Assembly (NCBI RefSeq): GCF_032854445.1
Contig: NC_088302.1
Span: 34,257,979-34,321,978 of the forward strand
DNA: 64,000 bases
Source of the DNA: Liolophura sinensis
Lineage: Eukaryota > Mollusca > Polyplacophora > Chitonida > Chitonidae
Direction of reading: 5' to 3'
Shown here piece by piece: positions 1 through 10,870 of the stretch (position 1 is the first letter of the stretch; every line of letters begins with the position of its first letter). A model generated the notes under the pieces. The model made no database searches. It saw only the letters and a list, made by a program, of their open reading frames with translations, and had not been told where the DNA came from. The translations under genes were made by a program, and so were the position numbers.

Positions 1-890
1 ATGAGCCATAAGAGCAACGCTTCCCTCACCTTAATGGTCCGTTTAGCCGTTTGAGCCTTGTACTGGTCACAATGGCAATTCTGCCGAACAAAGCGAGGTG
101 ATATAAAATCATGTCTATGTTAAGTTTATTTACCTTGGTTTATCTTGTACTGCCTTGGAAGTTGTCTGCCAGTTAGAGTAAGTATTGTGATTATCATCTC
201 GCCTAACATCTATATCAGGGCCAGGGACAAGAGAGCATGGAGTATATCATATTATCTGTAGCCCCGAGGGTCAAAGGGGTCATTTTAGTATTCCGGCCTT
301 CTCCGGGTGTAACCAAGGTTGTAGCTGGTAGTGTCTGTCTTCTCCCCAGGTGAGTTTTAAGCAGCTACCAGACGGACTGATGCCCTTGATTGATTCCAGT
401 TTGTATCCCAGTAAGTAAAGCTACAGAAAACATGCAAAACTGATCACATAAACCTAAATTAAATCTCGATTAATTTGTGACATTGCTTAACATTTGAATC
501 CAACTCAGTCAATGCGTCTAGGCGAGCGATAAGAAATCTCTTCAGCTTAGCCTCCCCTGATAAGTCCACCTTTACTCTGTCATAAGAGAAACTTCAATTA
601 TAGAGCAACTAAAATTGAATGATGTCGCGCCTGCTTGACCTTTGCAGTCTACATCTGTGTTATGGGCTTTATAATACAAGTGTTTTTGTGTTCACTAGAA
701 TACGAATGGTGAGTTTGTGGTTCAGATGGCACACCGATCACATAAACCTTAATCAAATATCGTATAATTTGAGATTTGGTTTAGCCTCCGTCTTTACTTC
801 CGCCTTTACTTTGTCATGGGAGCCTCTTTAATTACATAGCAGCAAATATTAAATGATACTTGTCAGGTTGACCTTGGAATCTTGTTGTGT
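1..890 (+). repeat. Unclassified interspersed repeat 'alpha', copy 1 (cut by window start)
   Basis: This is the first of three related long segments. Copy 2 begins near 3259 and copy 3 is inverted at about 23985-24455. All share, in the same order, a 'gagccrtaagarcaa' start, a 'gccagggacaa' stretch, 'attatctgtagcccc', 'tttaagcagctaccaga' and an 'aaaccttaattaaat' segment. Inside this copy the part from about 430-675 is repeated imperfectly at 705-885 (both contain 'gatcacataaacc' and 'gcctttactttgtc'-like text). No long open frame is conserved between copies, so I read it as a non-coding repeat of unknown class. The true left end lies outside the window. Confidence 0.6.
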
Positions 891-1064
891 CTATGAAAGA
901 ACAAATGGCGAGGTTTTTACTGGGGAAAAGATATCCCATCTTGTCCAGATTAAGCTATAGCTTGGTCTTCGGTGCAATCGTATGACATAAATATCAACAA
1001 CACTCTTGCGCTTCAATCATCTGACATTAAGTTTCTACTGGGCGTTTGGAAGTGCCAGACATTC

Positions 1065-1152
1065 TTTGGCAATTTTGGGAGTGTTAGACAATCTTGGGTT
1101 GCCAGACAATCTTTGGAGTGCCAGACAATCTTGGGAGTGCCAGACAATCGAG
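1065..1152. repeat. Short minisatellite, about 21-bp unit
   Basis: Four to five imperfect units of 'agtgccagacaatcttggg' follow one another. A short open frame crosses them by chance. The flanks, 890-1065 and 1152-1485, show nothing I can assign. Confidence 0.6.
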
Positions 1153-1484
1153 CAGTTGGTTATTTCGATAGAGCAAAACTACTAATAAACAGAACTGTGT
1201 CGCAGCGAAACGGATTATTTGGATAATTAAACGTGCACGCTGGATTCAGTAATGACGTTCTGACAAATGCGCTTTGTTTCGAAAACTGACAGTTACTGTG
1301 TTGGTTTTATTACGGCTGTCCAAGGCCTCTCTTCCGTTTGCTTTTCTACAGATTTAGCTGGTGTAGCTAGGAATAATGGCTGTACCTACGCACATCTCGT
1401 GAAAACTTTATGCATTATTGTAAATTTTAAAGGATAAAAGGTATGACCATATAGCGTTGTCTCTTCCTGATTAGTAATTATTTA

Positions 1485-1548
1485 TTTTTGTTGATTCGTG
1501 TTTTACGCCGTACTCAAGAATGTTTCATTTATGCCGTGCTGTGTGAAG
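1485..1548 (-). mobile_element. SINE family A, 3' end fragment
   Basis: The text 'gttttacgccgtactcaagaa' followed by 'tgtttcatttatgccg' is the reverse complement of the conserved 3' portion of the family A SINE seen at full length at 32761-33026. Only about 60 bp remain. The stretch from here to 2245 shows nothing else I can assign. Confidence 0.5.
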
Positions 1549-2244
1549 ACGTATATAGCAACATGATGGCAGAATGGCTGCATTCAGAAGTATTATCTTC
1601 CTTGGTGAGAATTAGACACCTAAGACAGAACACCCTGGAGTACACATGATATCTGACGAAATGCAACTATTAAAAAATATAGCTCTGGCTTTATAAAGTT
1701 TTCCATAACCTTTTCAGCTCGCAGGCAAATGCAGACAACACTTTAGGGCATTCATATCTGAGAATTCGTCAGGTAATTGTTATCACTTTGCCTGAACAAA
1801 TTTTGTAAGTTCACAGATATTTTCAAGATGCTGAAAGCCCAGTTTTTGTACATGTATTTATGTACAAGATTATAAATGATCGATATGACTAACGTATTTG
1901 TATCTCATGTTCTCGTTACTAGCTCTGTTTATGATGTGCTTCCACAGCACTTTCCCATTGTGGACCATTTGCTGCGGCATACAAAAATGTAGAGTGGCCA
2001 ACTGGAGAATTGTTTCACTGATCTACAATGGCTGCACAATCACAAGGAACATACCACAAACGTCTTGTATGGTGTTTCTGTGCCAAAAAGTGCCTCTAAC
2101 ACCAGCTGCACATTTTGTAAAAATGACAAGTTCTGTATTGATTTGTTGATTTATTAATAAACAATTTTACGTTATTTCTGACTGACCACGTATCGTCTCT
2201 GTCTGAGTTTGCGTGGTAAGTCTCAGGCCTCAAAGTATAACAGG

Positions 2245-2500
2245 ACCTTCGTGGTCGAGGTGATTAGCGTGCCAGCGAGGTGCAATGACATGGGAGTCTT
2301 TCAGCAAAGCTATAAGCTGCGAGTTCAAGGGAGTCCAAGTCCAGCTCATGCTGGCTTCCTCTCAGACCGTACTTTGGAAGGTCTGCAGCAACTTGCGGAT
2401 GGTCGTGGATTTTACCAGGGCTTTGCTCGGCCATTAGTATTGGCCACCGTCAAATGAGTAAAATATTGCTGAGTACACCAATCGAATAAATAAATAAATC
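2245..2500 (+). mobile_element. tRNA-derived SINE, family A, near full length, diverged
   Basis: The 5' end is a tRNA-like head with a box A-like stretch (tggtcgaggtgattagcg) and a box B-like 'gagttcaag', partly duplicated as 'gagtccaagtcc'. It is followed by the family's central domain ('ctggcttcctctcagaccgta', 'gaaggtctgcagcaac', 'ggatggtcgtgg') and the 3' tail 'gagtacaccaatcgaataaataaataaat'. Compared with the copy at 32761-33026, part of the 'tactcaagaatatttc' section is shortened. Such elements are transcribed by RNA polymerase III and moved by a partner LINE; nothing suggests this copy is active. An 82-residue frame crossing it is spurious. Confidence 0.75.
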
Positions 2501-3258
2501 TAAGCATAGGATGACAGCCTAAAGGTTTTTTGCGTCTCTTTAGATTTTCTAACATCTCAACATCTGAGTGTTCTCAAAAGAAGGATACCGCGAGTATCCA
2601 TGACAACGCCAACATGACCTTTCTCATTCTATAGTTTACTCCAGCCACCCGTGTGCAATTTATGTCAGGATTATATGCTCTTGTATGTCAGTTGTGATCT
2701 GTGCGGAAAGAAAACGTGAAGAAAAGATTTGGGGCAATGCAATTACAGTGTATAACAATTACAGAAACAAGGTTGAAAGGAATCAGAAGCTATATGTAGA
2801 GCGTCTGTTCTGCTTTGTTCTTCTTCACATCTGTAAACATTTAACAACCATGAAAACGCACATAGTTTTTTTTCCTTGCATCATTTTTCTTTATTGATGC
2901 AGTTGTAGAATTTCTTTTTATTTCTCATTTGTTAAACTTATACGAAGAAACGAACGTGAAACCATAGTCGTGTGGACGTACATGTATGGAAGGTCATGTG
3001 AAGCTGGTCAGATTGCTGGAAAAAGGAAACCGAGTAAAGTGTGGCCACCACATGTTAACAGACACCTGACAAACCCGAGGACATAAACCCGTACCTGGGC
3101 AGGCTGGTGAAAGGTTCGTTCCTGCGGTGCATTTGGCCACTAGCTACTGTGGTATTTGTGGTCAGCAAATGGGATACCACACCTCAGCAATGCCCTCAGG
3201 AATGTAATCGTGCATAGCAAACGCGCTTTACAACGTGTCTCCCTTTAGTCGATCCACC
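2501..3258. other. Unassigned sequence
   Basis: I see no coding frame above 70 residues, RNA gene or clear repeat here. The 70-residue frame at 2685-2897 has no recognisable motif and is probably chance. Confidence 0.4.
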
Positions 3259-3900
3259 ATGAGCCGTAAGAACAAAGGTTCCCTCGCTTACATGTACATC
3301 TTAACCACTTAGCCTGTTTGGTCCTTTTTCTGGCCACAAGGGCTATTCTGCAGATATTAAATCAAGCCTATTCCAAGATAAGTCTATTTATAATGGTTCA
3401 TCCTAAAATGCCAGGAAGATGTCTACCAGTTATTACAAATTGTTGAGATTATCGTTTCGTCTGACATCTATGTCAGGGCCAGGGACAACAAACCATTGGG
3501 TATATCATTATTATCTGTAGCCCCAGGGGGCAGAGGGGTCACCTTAGTATTCCGGGCCTCTCTTGCTGTAACCCAGGCTGTAACTGGTAGTATCTGTCTC
3601 CCCCTCAGTTTTTAAGCAGCTACCAGACGGACTGATGAGCATGAAGGATTCCAGTTCGGATCTCATTCTGCAAACATAGACAACACAGATCAAACCGATA
3701 ATACAAACCTTAATTAAATAACGTATGGTTTGTCATTTGGGTGAACAGGGCTGGTTCTACGATAAGACTCCTGCTTGGCTTATCCTCCACATATGTCCCA
3801 AGCGATGGGGAATTTTTAAGTACATACTACCTGTTATAAAATGGCGTCCTTCGACGTTTACCTTTGGAGTCTACTTCTGTGTACTGAGGTTCATTGGTAG
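3259..3900 (+). repeat. Unclassified interspersed repeat 'alpha', copy 2
   Basis: It begins 'atgagccgtaagaacaaagg' and follows copy 1 through 'gccagggacaacaaaccat', 'attatctgtagccccag' and 'ttttaagcagctaccagacg' to 'aaaccttaattaaataacg'. It carries indels relative to copies 1 and 3, and no frame is kept open across them. Class unknown. Confidence 0.6.
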
Positions 3901-4312
3901 TTAGTGATACAGAAGCATATCTTGTTGTCTATCTCGGACCGACTAAGCGATAGAATGGCCTCTGGCGCAATACTATGATTCATGTAGTCTTCAGCGATAC
4001 GTTTGTCTATCAGTCATTATACAGCCGGATAATAAATGGGTTTCTTTTAAGACACCAATGTCCAAGAGGGACATTTTGGTTGCTTTTGCGATTTTAAAAC
4101 AGAAACACAGTAATACAGTAGCATATCTTGTAGCCTATCCCGGTCAGACTAAGCAAGAGTATGGCTTCTGATGCAATCCAATGCTAACTGCAGTCTTCAA
4201 CGATACCTTTGTGTATTAATCATCATGCAGCGGGACATTAAATAGGGTTCTTTTGAGACACTAAGGGTCATCGAAGAACTTTTGGTTGCTTTGGAGATTT
4301 TAACACAGAAAG
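3900..4312 (+). repeat. Direct tandem duplication, about 200-bp unit, two copies
   Basis: 3900-4108 and 4109-4312 align along their length. Shared landmarks in the same order are 'gcatatcttg', 'gactaag', a 'gtcttcarcgatacstttgt' stretch, 'ttcttttragacac' and 'ttttggttgctttg', ending before 'cacagaaa'. The copies are clearly diverged. A weaker relative of the start may lie near 914-990. Confidence 0.6.
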
Positions 4313-5380
4313 CCAATTTGAAAAGCCAATTAATTGAATATTCAACTCGGCTGTGTAGTCTGATATTCTATCCTGCAATGGCATTTTGTGGACAAACTAG
4401 TGACGTATTGCACATGAGAAAAATGTCTGATCAACTTGGAATCGAAACGCCATTACGCGGGAAAAGTACCTCCTTAACACACTGTGGAAATGTTCCTTCA
4501 CTGTTGCCGTTATCGTGCTGATTATATCAAATAGCTTTTAGGTCTACCGTCGATTGTCTTTTATAAAAGAAGTGTCTGCTGTGCTTCAGAATATTCGCCA
4601 CAGTTAAAAGATTTGTCGAAAACGCAATATATTCTGCAAAATTTATTCACATATAAATCTTGCAATGTACAGCACTAGAAATTCGTTTCTATGGCAGAAA
4701 CTCTTCTTGAATACTACTTCTGAAGAGCAAAAGCCGTCGCGAAAATTAAGATTATAAATGAACACGACAGCTTACTATAAAAGTGCTTTATTTCAACATT
4801 AACAGCCAACTTGCAGATATCTTTATGTGGATAAAAGCATATGATGAGCCTTCTGCCTCGCCCAACTTAAGTAGAAAGACATGATATAAATAGTAAAATT
4901 CAATTTTATATTATTGGCAGTTTTCCTGATTCAGCCGTTAAACGTTGTTTTGAAAATGTTAAACTTGGTTTTGGAAATAGATCTTGCTATTATCGACTTG
5001 GAATGCCCTTTACGGACTACGAATGGTATACGAGTGTCGTACATGATGCTTATATTTAGAACTAATCATTTAATTGAAGCCATGTATTCCTATCCGAGAT
5101 TTACTGGGTAAACAATTCATACTTGTGAATGAAACTAATGTACACTGGAAATTGTAACTTGTATTTTTCTTCTTTATTTTTACTATTAGTTCTGTGCATC
5201 GTTTTAAAAAAATCACCTATGCCATGGTGGTTTAGATGAAACTTAACAAAGACCAATCCAACTGCCTCTTGATAGTTAGCTGACAATCATCTTGATTTAA
5301 AATCACTACCAACCCAGCTGGATTCGAACACGTAATGTCACTGGCCAAGAATAAGTCGCTTTCATGGAAAACGGTTGAGA
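4313..5380. other. Unassigned sequence
   Basis: Small open frames (4282-4521, 4914-5111, 5101-5286) show no motif, signal peptide or domain. I see no RNA gene or repeat structure. Confidence 0.35.
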
Positions 5381-5384
5381 GAAC

Positions 5385-5650
5385 TCCACAATATGTATGC
5401 AGGTAATCTGTAAGATTGGGGACAATGGTAAATTGGTATATCGTGTACGACATCTTCTGATCATGATTCAGCACGTGGTTGAATGCTGTTAACCATAGTG
5501 GCTTTTCCCTTATGATTCAGGGACGGAACTGAACCAATAGCAGCTGCGACTTGGACATATTATGATAAACTGTCATTCTGTCCTCCCACTTTTTGCCACG
5601 TTATATGCTCGCTGTATCACTAATCCACACTGAGCTTAATCTTGCAATAT
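5385..5650 (+). repeat. Paralogous block shared with 9120-9420
   Basis: Both segments contain, in order, a 'gatcatgattcagcacgtggttgaat'-like stretch, 'cttttccc..atgat', 'actgaacca', 'ggacatattat' and 'attctgtcctcccact'. The relationship is a direct repeat about 3.75 kb apart. No coding frame is conserved. Confidence 0.55.
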
Positions 5651-6011
5651 TGCCTTTCAACTGAGCTGGAAGTTATTTTGAATTCTTTTAAGAATTTTAG
5701 ACAGTTTTGAATAAATTTCATACAAATTTTACTCTGATTTGAGTGTTAATGTAATTATCTAAAAAATTGCATGGACCTTATAAAATTAAATAGCACGACA
5801 TACGATTAGAACTCTTACAGGGTGCGATATACAAGAACGAACGAGTAATGCACCAAATGTGCCAAGGAGCAATGGCGCGGGGTGTTCGTTGTGATATACG
5901 CAGTTCAGTAATCGTTATACCACTAAGCATATATAATTAAAGGAGGATCGTTTGAGTTCTTGTTTACATGCATGTTGCGTGTCGGAAAGTTCATCAGCAA
6001 CCCTGCGTATA

Positions 6012-6148
6012 TCACGTAAACCCCAAGCATACATGTATGCATATATACGTATATATACACACACCCAATGACTCCTCGTTGTCATGTGACCGGAAGATTG
6101 TAAAGTGCCACGTAAACCCCAAGCATACATATATGCATATATACGTAT
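6012..6148 (+). mobile_element. Two SINE family B tails in tandem
   Basis: 'acgtaaaccccaagcataca' occurs at about 6014 and again at about 6112, each followed by 'tatgcatatatacgtat'. Between them lies 'cccaatgactcctcgttgtcatgtgaccgg', a diverged form of the 3' part of the family B SINE at 25287-25656. This looks like a 3' SINE fragment duplicated with a 99-bp offset. Confidence 0.55.
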
Positions 6149-6149
6149 A

Positions 6150-6600
6150 CTCATTTTACAGAATGAAGGGTTGGGATATATGGGATTAACTTCCTGACCA
6201 CTATTTCGGAACCACTGTTTGTGTTAGACCATAAACGTTATTTCAACACGTCATAAACTACACGATTGGTTTCCCATACAGTGCTTCATTCTAGTACCAA
6301 CGGCCCTGACGGTACCGAGGGATTACTAGTAATTCCACTTACTTTTCTAAAGAATCGCTGTTACTACACACGCTTTCCGAATTCTTAATGCATGCATACC
6401 TTTACATTTTACAGAATAAAGGGCTGGGGCGTATAGTATTAAGTTTTTCTTTGTTAGTATTTCTGAACAATTGTTGGTGCTAGATTATAAAGGTAATTTA
6501 AATATTTTGTCCTAAATTACCACGATGGTGTATAATACAAAAACATGTACTTCATTTCAATTCCAACAGCCTTGATGACATATGAGATTAGATGAAACTT
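6150..6600 (+). repeat. Direct tandem duplication, 253-bp offset, two copies
   Basis: 'cattttacagaat.aaggg' begins at 6152 and again at 6405. Both copies continue with a 'tagaccataaacgttatttcaa'-like and a 'cttcattctagtaccaacggcc'-like stretch. The first copy is directly preceded by the SINE tail at 6112-6148, and a decayed form of that tail may precede the second copy at about 6386. Confidence 0.55.
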
Positions 6601-6869
6601 CTGTTGGTTCATCCTGTTTAAGCAGAAAGAGACTACTTCTGTTTCAGTAGATATTGCACCACTTCATACATAATTGTGACAAACCTTCTGACGAAGGATT
6701 AAAAACTGAATATTTTATTTTGAAGTCGATTTGTTTCTCATACTAGATTTCGTAGATAATAATGATAAAAAAGGGGAACCCATATATGTAACTGCGAATT
6801 GAAGATACAGAGCTTTACATTTATTATTTTTGTAAAGTGTATGATTGATGTTTCACGCTGTAGTAAAAT

Positions 6870-7026
6870 ATTTGTCTTATATGACGTAGGTCGCCTGTGT
6901 CGAGGAAACCAGGTAGAGCCAGGGAGAATCAACCGCACTTAACCTGGCCACTGACAAACATCCTGACAGAAAACTGCAACCAAACAAAGCTTGAGATGGA
7001 TTACACACGCGATGGCATTGGTCATT
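6870..7026 (-). mobile_element. Diverged tRNA-derived SINE fragment
   Basis: Read on the minus strand, 'gaggaaaccaggtagagccaggg' and 'gcttgagatggattacacacgcgatggcattggt' match the central and tRNA-head parts of SINE family A. Between them sits 'cactgacaaacatcctgacag', a variant central section also suggested at 61036-61200. This is probably a related subfamily. An overlapping 102-residue frame on the plus strand is spurious. Confidence 0.45.
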
Positions 7027-7039
7027 TAAGGATAAGTAG

Positions 7040-7145
7040 TCTTAATGGACAACCAGGTAGTCCTCAACCAGCTGTCTTCTTCATGGACAACCAGACAGGC
7101 ATCTCAACCAGCTGTCATCTTCAAGGACATCCAGGTAGGAACGAT
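7040..7145. repeat. Short tandem duplication
   Basis: Units of about 50 bp containing 'atggacaaccag' and 'tcaaccagctgtc' are repeated two to three times. Confidence 0.45.
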
Positions 7146-7289
7146 CAACCGTCGTCTTTAGGTGATGCTAAACAAATGGCCAAAAGAAACTGTATGACTC
7201 CGTGAGTTAAATTTAACCAGCCTTTTCAGCAAATTAATACCAAATTATTGTAGGAAAACATTGTACAAAGCATATTCCCATGTGCGACA

Positions 7290-8122
7290 AACTAGGGTAA
7301 CTACGCCCAGATAAGACGGCTACCTGCGCACCTTACAATTGAGGAACCGCTTCCTGACAGTGACGTCATCATCATTCAACGCCTTAAGTCACCGAGTCAG
7401 TCAGCAGACCGTGTCCAGGAGACTCATGGCTCACGGAATAAGGGCCTATCGACCATTCAGAGGGCAGTTGTTGACAGCCGAACATCGTCACCAGAGATTG
7501 AGATGGGCTTGAATTGTACGCCGTTGGCAGCGACGTGATTGACAACGTGTTGTTTTCACGGATGAAAGCCGCTTCTGCCTGTTCCGAACCGATGGCAAAC
7601 AGCGAGTTTTCCGTCGAAAAGGGGGAACGAACTTCTGCATCATGCGTCCAGGAGGTGGTACCGTTTGGTGGCGGCAGCGTCATGATGTGGTGTGGGATTT
7701 GTGGAGAGGAACGGAACGGTCATCATCTTCGCGAACCTAACAGTTCGACGTTACGTTGATGAAATTTTACGTCCTGTTGTCCTGCCATTCCTTAACAGCA
7801 GCCAGGTGTACTGCACCAGCATGACAACGGCAGACCCCACACAGCTCGAATTGTGCACAACTTCATGGACGCCAACGACGTCAACGTCTTAACGTGGCCT
7901 GCACGTTCCCCAGATAGGTCCCCCATAGAGCACCTTTGGGACATCATGGGTCGTCGAGTAAGACAACGACCACACCTTGAAGCCAATCGACAAGAACTGG
8001 CGTTCGCTCTCCAAGATGAATCGCAACGAACCCCACGTCATCTCATCAGACGACTTACTTTTTGTATGCGTCGGAGAGTTTTTGCATGCATTGAAGCAAG
8101 GGGTGGCCACACGCGATATTGA
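7290..8122 (+). pseudogene. Tc1/mariner transposase relic, frameshifted
   Basis: Conceptual translation runs through the typical Tc1-like order but over three frames. From 7315: a second helix-turn-helix region (SHRVSQQTVSRRL), then 'RAYRPFRGQLL'. Near 7555: 'VVFTDESRF', with the first catalytic Asp. Near 7665: 'FGGGSVMMW' in another frame. Near 7700-7800: 'NLTVRRYVDEILRPVVLPFL' in a third. From about 7815: 'HDNGRPHTAR' and 'SPDRSPIEHLWD', ending 'ARGGHTRY' and a stop at 8122. The second Asp and the Glu are separated by 34 residues (DD34E). Stops replace codons near 7312, 7510 and 7540, and at least three frameshifts are present. The N-terminal DNA-binding region is missing or unrecognisable, and I see no terminal inverted repeats. 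It is a dead copy, related to but clearly distinct from the element at 54089-55620. Confidence 0.9.
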
Positions 8123-8679
8123 TGGGTTTTGTCACTGATTGATTTTAAAAATAATCAACTTTTTTATATTCTGCCCATTGTTAACCAAGACGGAATGGCT
8201 ATTTTTCTACCCCTGCTCTGTATGTTCACTTGTAAAATGATTTCAGGGCTGCTTTGTCCGTTCTAACTCAAGAAGACTTTCAATATCTGAAGTCATTGGC
8301 CTTTTGAATAAACTTCCGTCATCCTGTTTTTTGCTTTGGCAAAATAAATTGATTTGAACTCTTTGTAAAGTTTTTGGCCGTTAGAGTCTGGATGTCCGAA
8401 ACACTCTCCTTCCACCCTGCAACAATAAATGAAGACTCATTATTGCACTAAATACCTGAACGGAGTAATTATGAAAATAATCACCCGATTGTTATTAACA
8501 CTATGTATGCAAATTTAGATGATATGGAAGATGTATGCTTACTTTTATGGAAATAAGATCAATAGTTTAAAAAGAGTTGCATGGACAATATCTAAAAACA
8601 TGAAAAAGTGCTACTACACTATGTCCAAAATGGAGATAAGTTCTACATAACTATAATACGGATGTCCAAAATACCCCCT
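8123..8679. other. Unassigned sequence
   Basis: This should include the 3' non-coding end of the Tc1 relic, but I could not find its terminal repeat. Nothing else is assignable. Confidence 0.3.
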
Positions 8680-9110
8680 CCCCCCCACACGGCCTCTTGT
8701 AAATTTACGTCAGTTTAGGGTTTTATTCCAACTGCTCATCTCTACACCTACACTTAAAATTGACATCACATGTATTCACATCACAGGGAGATTACACAAA
8801 GCCATTTCTGACTTAAGTCAAAATTCGAAGTAAGACCTCAAAGCTTATTTTGGGGTTTTAAAAATTATAATTTTGTACGGCACATCAATGTTATCGTAAG
8901 ACAAATGTGTCCAAATTTCAACTTCCAGTGACAAAACTAAGCACCGTACATAGTTTTTAAACTTTGACTTCAGTCAGAAAGGGCTATGTGGAATCTGCCC
9001 CATACCATCATGGCTTAAGCACAATAAAATAAAAAAAGCAGTGATATTAGTTGCAACTTAATAGACGACATTGGTCTAGTATCACCCAAAGGACAGCTGC
9101 GTACATGTAG
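8680..9110 (+). repeat. Interspersed repeat 'beta', copy 1
   Basis: It shares with 30240-30450, and partly with 30610-30780, a 'tttacgtcagttyagggtttta' start, an 'aactgttcatg.aaat' stretch, 'catcatggcttaagca', an A-rich stretch and 'actggtctagaat'-like text. It lies directly before the block shared with 5385-5650. Class unknown and no coding frame conserved. Confidence 0.5.
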
Positions 9111-9119
9111 GCGGTTCAG

Positions 9120-9420
9120 CCAGTTTGTAAGTTTAGTGTACAATGATAAATTCGTAAATTGTCGTTTTACTTTGCATCGTTTGCAAAAACTCTTGAGCAT
9201 GATTAATCAGGTGGTTAAATATTGTTACTCACATATCACTTTGTTCCCTTTCCCATGATGAAGTATTGAAACTGAACCACTGTGACAAATGTTACTAGGA
9301 CATATTATCGTGTGTACTGGTGTATCGATCCATAATATTCTGTCCTCCCACTTAACACATGGTATTTTCGCCGTATTAATGCCTCTGCACACTGCTATCA
9401 CCCCTACGATACATTCGTCC
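9120..9420 (+). repeat. Paralogous block shared with 5385-5650
   Basis: See 5385-5650. Shared landmarks here are 'gagcatgattaatcaggtggtt', 'ctgaaccactg', 'aggacatattat' and 'attctgtcctcccactta'. The 101-residue minus-strand frame over 9225-9530 is not conserved in the other copy. Confidence 0.5.
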
Positions 9421-10096
9421 CTTGCAGTTTTCTTTATTGAGTAACTGAAAATTAGGTAAAACTCAATAAAACTTGCTTCCTGATTTTGGGACAGGTTTGA
9501 AGGTATAACAAATAGGACCTTGTAAACCATTTATGGAGCTTATGAATATAAAAATATTACTTTAGGCTTGATCTTCTGTAGGTGAAATATAGGCATGAGT
9601 TATTGGAATAATAACAATAAACCAAGCCGATACTTTGTTGCCATTCTATAAAGAATTTTAAGAAATCGTCATCGTAAAGATAGGCATGAGCAATATGCTT
9701 AGAGCATGGCTAGGAAACGATTAGCCTACCATTTCAAATACAAACAATTGCATCAAGCGTGGCACTTTACCGAACTAAATGTTCTAAAGTACAACTGAAA
9801 CATTTATGAAATGAAAGAATAATTATGAAATACGCAAAGATACATATGTAAGTTAGAAAGCTCCCATTATCGCTGAAATGTATGATTTTATTTTATTGTA
9901 TGTAACCATCATTTAAAACCTGCCTATTTGTTTGCGCGGTAAAATTTTGATACAATAGACTATTTGAGTAGCAAAAGGTGAAGCACTTTTTATAAGACTT
10001 GCTTTCATGTAAAAACGATAGCTATTCAGGAAAGTAGAATTAATTATGTCATATTTCTATTACAACTGACACACTTTTAACAGAAAAGACAACGGA
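9421..10096. other. Unassigned AT-rich sequence
   Basis: No open frame of note, RNA gene or repeat was recognised. Confidence 0.35.
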
Positions 10097-10305
10097 ATAT
10101 CTAATTAGTTATTTGATTGGTTTATTTGATTGGTGTTTTACACCATACTCAAGAATATTTCACTTATACGACGGCGGGCAGCATTATGGTGGGAGGAAAC
10201 CGGGCAGAGCCCGGGGGAAACCCACGACCATCCGCAGGATGCCGCAGATTTTCGCGCGTACGGCCGGAGAAGAAGCCAGCATGAGCTGGACTTGATATCT
10301 AATTA
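10097..10305 (-). mobile_element. 5'-truncated SINE family A with target-site duplication
   Basis: The body at 10108-10294, read on the minus strand, holds the central domain and 3' end of family A: 'tgattggtgttttacaccat', 'ggtgggaggaaaccgggc', 'gccagcatgagctggactt'. The tRNA-like head is absent. The body is bounded by an 11-bp direct repeat 'atatctaatta' at 10097-10107 and 10295-10305. 5' truncation with a target-site duplication is the signature of LINE-driven insertion. It is fairly well preserved, which suggests a younger copy. Confidence 0.85.
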
Positions 10306-10429
10306 TAAGACAAGGTTTGCCATATTACTATATTCCAGTAATAAATCACCAAAATCTTAAATTCATATTTCTGTCTTAATGCAAGTGCAATACATTTCAA
10401 TCACCAAATTGGTATACTCACCTACTCCA

Positions 10430-10870
10430 GCTTGTCAGTGTATCCGTTTTTTTAGACCAAAAAATCTCAGCCGGCATTTTGTGTCTTTTCTTGTTTTCCT
10501 TTTTTCCTTTCTGTTTTTATTTTCTTAGGCAGACGGGTTACTTTGATCTAGTGTCTTTTTTACACAATCTTAAAAAATCGAAGCCATCGATTGAACACGG
10601 CACTCGTCATCTCGTAAACACTCAGCTGAATTTTAAAGATCAAAACTACCATACGCTTATACCTTATCTCATGAGCACACGTTAGCTTTTTCTTCACAAA
10701 AAAACTTAACCGTCATTTTTCTTCTTTTTTCTCTTTTTTTCCTTTCTTATTTTTTCCATTAGACAGAAGGGTAAATTTGACCTTGTGTTTTTTACTTTTA
10801 AAAAAACGAAGCGATCGAAGGAACTCGGCACGCCGTCACCTTGTAAACTGTCAGATGAAAGGAAATAAAC
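10430..10870 (+). repeat. Direct tandem duplication with pyrimidine tracts
   Basis: 10430-10650 and 10690-10870 align: a T/C-rich run, then 'ttag' plus 'rcagamgggt', a 'tttgaycytagtgt.ttttt' stretch, 'aaaaa.cgaagc.atcga', 'cggcac..cgtca' and 'ttgtaaac'. Each pyrimidine run ends in an AG, resembling a splice acceptor, but no open frame follows, so I do not call exons. Confidence 0.55.

Noticed and set aside
10520-10540. Splice acceptor and exon after a long pyrimidine tract
   Set aside because: The tract and AG are duplicated at about 10750, but neither is followed by an open frame.
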